A program made the translations under genes and the position numbers. A stretch of 11,731 nt of DNA from JAABSQ01 sp041642315 (GTDB lineage Bacteria > Desulfobacterota > Desulfobacteria > Desulfobacterales > Desulfococcaceae), in the NCBI GenBank assembly GCA_041642315.1, contig JBEPWQ010000104.1:1-11731 (forward strand), read 5' to 3'. The notes under the pieces were generated by a model. The model saw only the letters and a program-made list of their open reading frames with translations, did not search any database and had not been told where the DNA came from. This document shows positions 6,624 to 11,731 of the stretch, in pieces. How positions within the stretch are numbered: the first letter of the stretch is position 1; each line of letters starts with the position of its first letter.

Positions 6624-7532
6624 CTATCTCAACCATCTTTGATAAAAGTCATCGAACCGTTCGTAACCGACTCTCTTAAACATGCCAGAAAACAATTTAA
6701 ATTCGGTGATATCGATTGCGGAGGGAATCAGAAAAGAGATGTGCCCTTCGGAGTCAAACATGGCAGAGAGCATAAAATCGATGGTTCGAAACTCGCTTTC
6801 ACCAACCCGAATCACGGCATCGTAACGGCTGTTTTTTCCGGCGGCAACACGCTCGATGGCCTTGTGCAGATGCTTTTGCGCTTCGGCCGACCAGGACCAC
6901 CAGTAGCATTCTTCAAACGGTTTCCCCAGCACATCCTCCGGTTTGAGATTCGCCACCTCAGGGGCGTTCCGGTTTGCTTCGATCAGGGTGCCGTCCGGAG
7001 TCATGATTCCGATCATCGCCACCATGTTATTCAGCACGTCGCGCAGGTGCTGCTCGCTTTATTGCAGCGACTTTTCGGTTCTCTTGCGTTCGGTGATATC
7101 CAGAAGCAAGGAGCAAAACCTGCCCGGCTCGGGGCTGAAGGCATACACCTCAAACCACTTTTTCAAGCCGGCAGCGTAGTGCTCAACCATTTCCGGTTTT
7201 CCACTCAAGGCCACCCGGGCATAGAACTGAATCCAAAACGGGTTTATTCTCTGAAATACTTCTCGAACGGTGCGGCCCCTGTCCGCTTCCCGGGAAAACT
7301 CCGATACAAGGCCGTACGTCTCGTTCATCCCCAGTATCCGGTAATCGGACGGGTTTCCTTCTTCATCCAGGATGATCTCGCCGAAAGCAAAGCCCTCCTG
7401 GATAGTATCGAATAGGCTGCGGTAGCGGCGTTCGATTTCCGGCAATTCCTTGAACTTCAGCCGGGTGTTCTCCTCATTCAGTTCCCGGCACCGCTGTTGT
7501 TCCGATGCCAGGGCTGCCCGCAACTCGTTCAT
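6624..7532 (-). pseudogene. Two-PAS-domain signalling protein, interrupted and truncated
   Basis: The minus strand encodes a coiled-coil start (MNELRAALASEQQRCRELNE) and a first PAS domain (codons about 33-150) closing with the standard LLLDITERKRTEKSLQ. An in-frame TAA follows at codon 158 (7061-7059). The same frame then continues without a gap as SEQHLRDVLNNMVAMIG into a second PAS domain (about 160-275). The expected residue at the stop is Gln: CAA to TAA is one transition. After IPSAIDIT, where another linker, PAS or histidine kinase should follow, the frame runs only 27 more codons and ends, with no HisKA, HATPase or GGDEF. The parent was probably a sensor kinase or similar. The ATG has no clear SD, and upstream DNA to about 7630 also looks degraded. 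If the stop is a sequencing error, a 302-residue PAS-only protein would remain. Confidence 0.7.
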
Positions 7533-7859
7533 GGCCCCCGGATACTTCCCGATCTTCGATGCCCAGAGATCATCTTATCGAATTCCGCCAGCGTCCCGAA
7601 TGGTTGTAACGCTTCCCCCTCTGAGTTTCAGAAGATGGCCGAATCGAATCGAGCGAGATATGCCGACCCTGTTCCGGAAGATGGGTATTTGGAGGTATCC
7701 ATCTGTTCTAAAGCTGCGATAAGCGGGGGGATGAATTTTGCGGCAGAAGAATAAAATGTAATTTTCTTACTTTTTAAAAGCCCTTCCGATGGTAGTAAAC
7801 CCAGCTGGGTTTTACGGCAATAACCGGTCCAAGACAATTCTATCAGGAGGAACTCAAGT
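7533..7859. promoter_or_regulatory. Intergenic region upstream of the chemoreceptor gene, with a 16-base palindrome
   Basis: No intact gene is visible here. The part near 7540-7640 may be decayed coding DNA linked to the PAS pseudogene. At 7797-7812 there is a perfect palindrome AAACCCAGCTGGGTTT, 48 bases before the chemoreceptor start. It has no U-tract after it, so it is more likely an operator or leader hairpin than a terminator. I found no convincing sigma-70, sigma-54 or sigma-28 promoter. Confidence 0.4.
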
Positions 7860-9791
7860 TTGATGAAAACAAAATCACTCGCATTTAAATTGGTCGTGGG
7901 GGGGATTCTATCCGTGATCATTCCTGTCGGATTTATCGGTTCTTTTTCGGTGACCAAATCTTCCGATGCCCTGACCGATCTATCCAAAGCCCAGGCCGTG
8001 ACGATTTCTAAGATGCTCGCCGATCTAACCGAGCTGGTTCTCGAAGAAGAAATAAAACTGGCCCAGGAGCTGGCTTCCGGAAATGCCACCCTTGCAGCAG
8101 CCGAAAAGGTCCATTCCGCCGGCTTCGATTCATCCGGTCCGGAAATCGCCCACCTGATTCGCAAATTGCGCCGTGGTATGGATCGTATCGGCCATCATTA
8201 TGAAGCCGTATTCGTTACAGACCCTGCCGGCCTCATATTTACCGGCATCCCAGAAGGGCAATATCAGGGCATTTCCATTTCCGATCGTCCCTATTTCATC
8301 AAAACCATTCAAACCGAAAAAGCCTATGTGGGATCGATGGTCCAATCTCGGGTCACCCAAAAACCGGTGGTGCCGATCACTGCTCCCGTTTTTTCCGATT
8401 CGAATGAAATTGTCGGCGTATTGGTGACCGTGTTGAAAGCCGATTTTCTGGTGGAGGAAATCACCAGAATTAAAATAGGGAATACCGGATACACCTACCT
8501 GCTCAACGAGAGCAACCTGCTCATTGCCCATCCCGACAAGGAGGTGGTCTTTACAACGAACATCAACAAACTTGAAGGTATGGAAATGATCGCCGAACGG
8601 ATCTCTCGAAAAGAGACCGGTATTGAAAATTATGTATACAAGGGTACCCCCAAAATTGCCGCCTTCACCCCCATTCCGCTCACCGACTGGACCCTGGTCG
8701 TGACCCAAGACATCGCGGAATTTCTGGCTTCCTCCCATTTAATTCGAAACATCATTTGGATTGCCGGCGGTTTTTTTCTGCTGCTGGCCATTATTCTGGT
8801 TTACTTTTTCGCCCGCCGGATTTCCCGACCCATTATGCGCTCTATGGAAATCATCGGTGAATCCTCCGAGCAAGTGACCGCCGCCTCAAACGAGGTGTCG
8901 GCCACCGCCCAGTCTCTGGCCGAGGGCGCCAGTGAACAAGCCGCCTCCCTCGAGGAGACCACCTCTTCTTTAGAAGAAATGTCTTCAATGACCCGCCAAA
9001 ACGCAGAACACGCCCGGCAGATGAAGCTTTCCCGGGACGAGGCGTTCAAATCTCTCCAATCCGCAAATGAGTTCATGAAAATGACGGGCAAAGCCATGTC
9101 CTCCATCCAGACCCGTGGAAACCAGGTGAGCACCATTGTCAAAAGCATCGATGAAATCGCTTTCCAGACCAACCTCTTGGCACTGAATGCCGCTGTGGAA
9201 GCGGCCCGGGCCGGTGAGGCCGGAGCGGGTTTTGCGGTGGTTGCAGACGAAGTAAGGAACCTGGCCATACGGGCAGCCGAGGCGGCTAAAAACACGCAAG
9301 AACTGATTGAAAAAACCACTGCCGAAATTCAACAGGGATCTGAATTGATCGGCAAAACGGAAACCGAATTTGACGTCACCCTGAATCACAATAAAAAAGT
9401 CGGGGATCTGATAGATGAGATCGTCGTCTCCGCCCGGGAGCAGGCCCAAGGGATCGAACAGATCAATACCGCTGTGGCGGAAATGGACAAGGTGATTCAA
9501 AGCACCGCAGCCAGTGCCGAGGAGTCGGCTGGAGCAGCGGAAGAAATGAATGCCCAGACCGAACAGATGAAAGCCGTCATCCAGAATCTGCTCAGCGTCA
9601 TCGGCGGCGAAATCGATTCCGGAGACGGCAATGGCAGCCGTAAAAAGTTGTCGAATTCCATTCAGCCGACTTCTGCGGCTCGACCATTCAATGCGAACGC
9701 TGCCGGGCAAGCGGAGAAACATCATCACGGCAAGACCGTGCGCCCGGATGAGGTAATTCCCTTTCATGATGAGGAATTAAGAGATTTCTAA
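7860..9791 (+). CDS. Methyl-accepting chemotaxis protein (dCache sensor, HAMP-poor)
   Basis: A 643-residue inner-membrane chemoreceptor that should control CheA. TM1 is about 8-30. A periplasmic dCache ligand-binding domain spans about 34-290, with the SDRPYF motif at 141-146 and a second lobe with YTYLLNESNLLIAHP. TM2 is about 297-317. A HAMP domain is almost absent: only ARRISRPI (318-325) remains before the cytoplasmic helices. Methylation-type sites lie in SEQAASLEETTSSLEEM (358-374). The signalling tip IDEIAFQTNLLALNAAVEAA (430-449) is the CheA/CheW contact. A flexible tail (about 585-630) ends in EVIPFHDEELRDF, perhaps a docking site for CheR or CheB. AGGAGG (7845-7850) lies 9 bases before a TTG at 7860 and 12 before an ATG at 7863, so either could start the protein. 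The ligand is unknown; no che genes are in the window. Confidence 0.95.
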   Translation: MMKTKSLAFKLVVGGILSVIIPVGFIGSFSVTKSSDALTDLSKAQAVTISKMLADLTELVLEEEIKLAQELASGNATLAAAEKVHSAGFDSSGPEIAHLIRKLRRGMDRIGHHYEAVFVTDPAGLIFTGIPEGQYQGISISDRPYFIKTIQTEKAYVGSMVQSRVTQKPVVPITAPVFSDSNEIVGVLVTVLKADFLVEEITRIKIGNTGYTYLLNESNLLIAHPDKEVVFTTNINKLEGMEMIAERISRKETGIENYVYKGTPKIAAFTPIPLTDWTLVVTQDIAEFLASSHLIRNIIWIAGGFFLLLAIILVYFFARRISRPIMRSMEIIGESSEQVTAASNEVSATAQSLAEGASEQAASLEETTSSLEEMSSMTRQNAEHARQMKLSRDEAFKSLQSANEFMKMTGKAMSSIQTRGNQVSTIVKSIDEIAFQTNLLALNAAVEAARAGEAGAGFAVVADEVRNLAIRAAEAAKNTQELIEKTTAEIQQGSELIGKTETEFDVTLNHNKKVGDLIDEIVVSAREQAQGIEQINTAVAEMDKVIQSTAASAEESAGAAEEMNAQTEQMKAVIQNLLSVIGGEIDSGDGNGSRKKLSNSIQPTSAARPFNANAAGQAEKHHHGKTVRPDEVIPFHDEELRDF

Positions 9792-9813
9792 TGACGGACA
9801 ACCAAAAACCCCA

Positions 9814-9842
9814 TTGCATTCCCCGCTACAAAATGTTAAGAT
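9814..9842 (+). promoter_or_regulatory. Candidate promoter of the cbiA-cbiC operon
   Basis: TTGCAT (9814-9819) and TAAGAT (9837-9842) are 17 bases apart. Transcription would start near 9849, leaving about 25 bases of leader. The 82-base gap after the chemoreceptor gene is too short for a cobalamin riboswitch, and none of its conserved elements is present. Confidence 0.35.
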
Positions 9843-9862
9843 TTCAGTTTATTATTAAACAT

Positions 9863-9867
9863 GGAGG
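9863..9867 (+). promoter_or_regulatory. Ribosome binding site that fixes the unusual cbiA start
   Basis: GGAGG at 9863-9867 is followed by six bases and then ATC (9874-9876), the codon where the cbiA frame should begin. The ATG at 9861 partly overlaps this SD and is in a different frame. Confidence 0.7.
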
Positions 9868-9873
9868 TTTCTC

Positions 9874-11277
9874 ATCAAAGGAATCGTCATTGCGGGGACC
9901 AGCAGCGGCAGCGGCAAGACCACCGTGACGTTGGGGCTGATGGCGGCCCTGAAACGGCGGGGGCTCAACGTGGCGCCGTTCAAGGTCGGACCCGATTTCA
10001 TCGATCCCGGCCACCATGGCCGCATCACCGGGGTGCGGAGCCGCAATCTCGACGGCTGGATGCTCCCCCGGGAATACAACCTGGCCTGCTTTCAAAACGC
10101 CGCCAAGAATGCGGACATCGCCGTGGTCGAGGGTGTCATGGGCCTGTTCGACGGGTACGACGGCAAAAGCGAGGCCGGCTCCACCGCCCAGATGGCCAAA
10201 TGGCTCGGCCTGCCGGTGATCCTGATGGCGGACGCCCGGAGCATGGCCCGAAGCGCCGCCGCGCTCGTACAGGGCTTTGAAAACTTCGACCCGGACCTCT
10301 CCTTTCTCGGAGTCGTTTTCAATCATCTGGGAAGCCCCCGACATCTCCAGTATCTAAAGGAGGCTATAGAGGATCACGTTCGAATGGATTGCCTCGGCGG
10401 CCTGCTTCGGGATGAGACCATCGCCATTCCCGAGCGGCACCTGGGCCTGGTGACCGAAGACGAACATGGGCTCACTCCCGACGCCGTCGACCGGCTGGCC
10501 GATTTGATCGAGCAAAGAATCAATCTAGACGATCTTCTGCTCCGGCTGCCGGAGATCCATATCGACCGACACGCAATCGCCGATTCCGGCCTCGACCGCC
10601 CCGCCCCCGTCCCCACCGCCCGCATCGGAGTGGCCCGGGATAAGGCATTTTGCTTCTACTACCCCGACAATTTCGATATCCTGAGATCCTCCGGTGCGGA
10701 GATCGTCTTCTTCTCGCCGATGGAGGCCGCAACCCTGCCCCCGAATATAGACGGCCTCTACTTCGGCGGCGGATATCCCGAACTCTTCACTCGACCCTTA
10801 TCCGAAAATGTATCCTTGCGCCGGGAAATTCAAGAAAACAGCCGAAACGGAATGCCCATCTATGCCGAATGCGGCGGGTTCATGTATTTGGGAAACAAAA
10901 TTCAGAACACCGACAGCGGAAATTTCCCCATGTGCGGGTGCTTCCCTTTCACCACCACCATGTTCACTCGACTCAAATCACTCGGATACCGCGAAGTCAG
11001 CCTCACGGCAGAGACCCTGCTGGGGCCTGTCGGGACACGCATTCGCGGCCATGAATTTCACTATTCGGGGATTCAGGAGGCACCGGAAAACGATCACGCG
11101 GAAACGGTCTACGCCGTATCCGACCGCCTGGGCGCCGGCACCCTCGCCACCGGATACCGGGTCCGCCGCACGCTGGGCAGCTACATTCACCTCCATTTCG
11201 GAAGCCGACCGGAAGCCGCCGCGCATTGGGTGGCTGTTTGCCGCAAATTTCGGCGGGAAAGGAAAACCGCATCATGA
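9874..11277 (+). CDS. cbiA: Cobyrinate a,c-diamide synthase, apparent ATC start
   Basis: A 467-residue enzyme that amidates the a- and c-acetate side chains of cobyrinate, using glutamine and ATP, in cobalamin synthesis. The N-terminal dethiobiotin-synthetase-like ATPase domain has the P-loop GTSSGSGKTT (8-17), then FKVGPDFIDPGHH (36-48) and VVEGVMGLFDG (84-94). The C-terminal type-1 glutamine amidotransferase domain has YFGGGYPELF (296-305), nucleophile Cys333 in YAECGGFMYLG, and SYIHLHFGS with its conserved His. The first usable GTG (9925) would remove the P-loop. An in-frame TAA at 9856-9858 and the absence of ATG, GTG or TTG between them leave ATC at 9874, with GGAGG at six bases. cbiC overlaps the end by ATGA, so the two genes are translationally coupled. 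The name cobB is also used for this enzyme. A nickel-sirohydrochlorin (CfbB) role is less likely beside cbiC. Confidence 0.93.
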   Translation: MKGIVIAGTSSGSGKTTVTLGLMAALKRRGLNVAPFKVGPDFIDPGHHGRITGVRSRNLDGWMLPREYNLACFQNAAKNADIAVVEGVMGLFDGYDGKSEAGSTAQMAKWLGLPVILMADARSMARSAAALVQGFENFDPDLSFLGVVFNHLGSPRHLQYLKEAIEDHVRMDCLGGLLRDETIAIPERHLGLVTEDEHGLTPDAVDRLADLIEQRINLDDLLLRLPEIHIDRHAIADSGLDRPAPVPTARIGVARDKAFCFYYPDNFDILRSSGAEIVFFSPMEAATLPPNIDGLYFGGGYPELFTRPLSENVSLRREIQENSRNGMPIYAECGGFMYLGNKIQNTDSGNFPMCGCFPFTTTMFTRLKSLGYREVSLTAETLLGPVGTRIRGHEFHYSGIQEAPENDHAETVYAVSDRLGAGTLATGYRVRRTLGSYIHLHFGSRPEAAAHWVAVCRKFRRERKTAS

Positions 11278-11731
11278 AACCCGATGACATCGAAGCCCTC
11301 AGTTTCAGGATCATCGATCAGGAAGCCGGAGAACACGATTTCACCCCCGAGGAGTGGACGGTGGTCCGGCGGATGATTCACACTTCCGCCGATTTCGAAT
11401 ACATGAACACCGTCCGGTTCCACCCCGAGGCCATTCAAAAGGGGATCGACGCCATCCGCGCCGGAAAACCGATCTTCACCGACACCGAAATGGCGCGGTC
11501 GGGCATTCGCAAGGGTGAGCCGGCCCGGTTCGGGGGATCGGTCACCTGCCTGATCGGCGACCCGCAGGTCAAAGCATATGCCTTGCAGGCCGGCATCACC
11601 CGGGCCCAGGCGGCCGTGGACCGGGCCGCCAAGGAGATGACCGACGGCATCTATGTCATCGGCAACGCCCCCACCGCTCTCCTGCATCTGTTAAAACTCG
11701 TGCGCCAGAGCAAGGCCAAGCCGGCCCTGGT
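11274..11731 (+). CDS. cbiC: Precorrin-8X / cobalt-precorrin-8 methylmutase (partial, 3' end missing)
   Basis: The first 152 codons of the enzyme that moves a methyl group from C-11 to C-12 of precorrin-8, giving hydrogenobyrinate or cobyrinate, the substrate for cbiA. The catalytic His is 36 in RRMIHTSADFEY. The family segments FTDTEMARSGI and the region around GNAPTALLHLL (about 133-143) are clear. The ATG overlaps the cbiA stop as ATGA. Further corrin-pathway genes are likely to the right of the edge. The N-terminus is a few residues longer than in some homologues, which is normal variation. Confidence 0.95.
   Translation, partial: MKPDDIEALSFRIIDQEAGEHDFTPEEWTVVRRMIHTSADFEYMNTVRFHPEAIQKGIDAIRAGKPIFTDTEMARSGIRKGEPARFGGSVTCLIGDPQVKAYALQAGITRAQAAVDRAAKEMTDGIYVIGNAPTALLHLLKLVRQSKAKPAL

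Noticed and set aside
6390..7415. A 341-codon plus-strand open frame
   Set aside because: It lies opposite the PAS pseudogene, whose protein reads as clear PAS domains. The plus-strand translation has no recognisable domain and begins inside the oxidoreductase gene.
7770..7840. Cyclic di-GMP riboswitch before the chemoreceptor gene
   Set aside because: I checked the region for the conserved GEMM-I core and its paired helices. Only a fragment (CCGATGG) and an isolated palindrome are present, not the motif.
8985..9767. A 260-codon minus-strand open frame
   Set aside because: It is antisense to the conserved signalling domain of the chemoreceptor and reflects its codon composition.
9792..9873. 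Cobalamin riboswitch before cbiA
   Set aside because: The gap is too short and the conserved B12-box core is absent.
9861..10280. A frame starting at the ATG at 9861
   Set aside because: Its translation is rich in Gln, Arg and Asp with no fold, and it overlaps the P-loop region of cbiA in another frame. The ATG is merely part of the SD for cbiA.

Overview
The window looks like the chromosome of a Deltaproteobacterium (Desulfobacterota), probably of the Desulfosarcina/Desulfococcus type. The pointers are moderately GC-rich coding DNA, a chemoreceptor of the form common in sulfate reducers, a TreT-type retaining glycosyltransferase, and an anaerobic-type cobalamin gene pair. This assignment is inference from gene content, not from a marker-gene search.

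Left end (1-960, minus strand): four CCA-encoding tRNA genes, Thr(TGT)-Tyr(GTA)-Gly(TCC)-Thr(GGT), lead into the first 28 codons of elongation factor Tu. This is the same tRNA order and anticodon set as the E. coli thrU-tyrU-glyT-thrT-tufB operon. Then comes mltD (1183-2979, plus), a lipoprotein lytic transglycosylase with three LysM repeats. It faces a minus-strand TreT-like trehalose synthase (3020-4513). A perfect 10-bp terminator hairpin between the two contains the last codons and the stop of treT.

Middle (4755-7860): a plus-strand tRNA-Arg(CCT) with a good promoter is followed by remodelled DNA. It holds an imperfect inverted repeat that begins at the base after the tRNA, a 118-codon fragment of an unrecognised protein, what looks like the 5' end of an IS256-family transposase gene, an intact quinone-oxidoreductase-like MDR gene (TTG start), and a decaying two-PAS-domain gene broken by one in-frame TAA and lacking any output domain. 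This reads as a small accessory region beside a tRNA gene. No integrase and no second attachment site are visible.

Right end (7860-11731, plus strand): a dCache-type methyl-accepting chemotaxis protein with almost no HAMP domain and a C-terminal tail that may tether methylation enzymes. It is followed by cbiA (cobyrinate a,c-diamide synthase), overlapped by 4 bases by cbiC (precorrin-8 methylmutase), which runs off the edge. These two genes look like the start of a corrin-ring biosynthesis operon. The cbiA reading frame has no ATG, GTG or TTG where it must begin. The only well-placed initiation codon is ATC.

I see no clear new multi-gene system. The most noteworthy points are the apparent AUC start of cbiA, the tRNA-Arg-linked debris, two cases where a hairpin contains a gene's stop codon, and the enlarged TreT.
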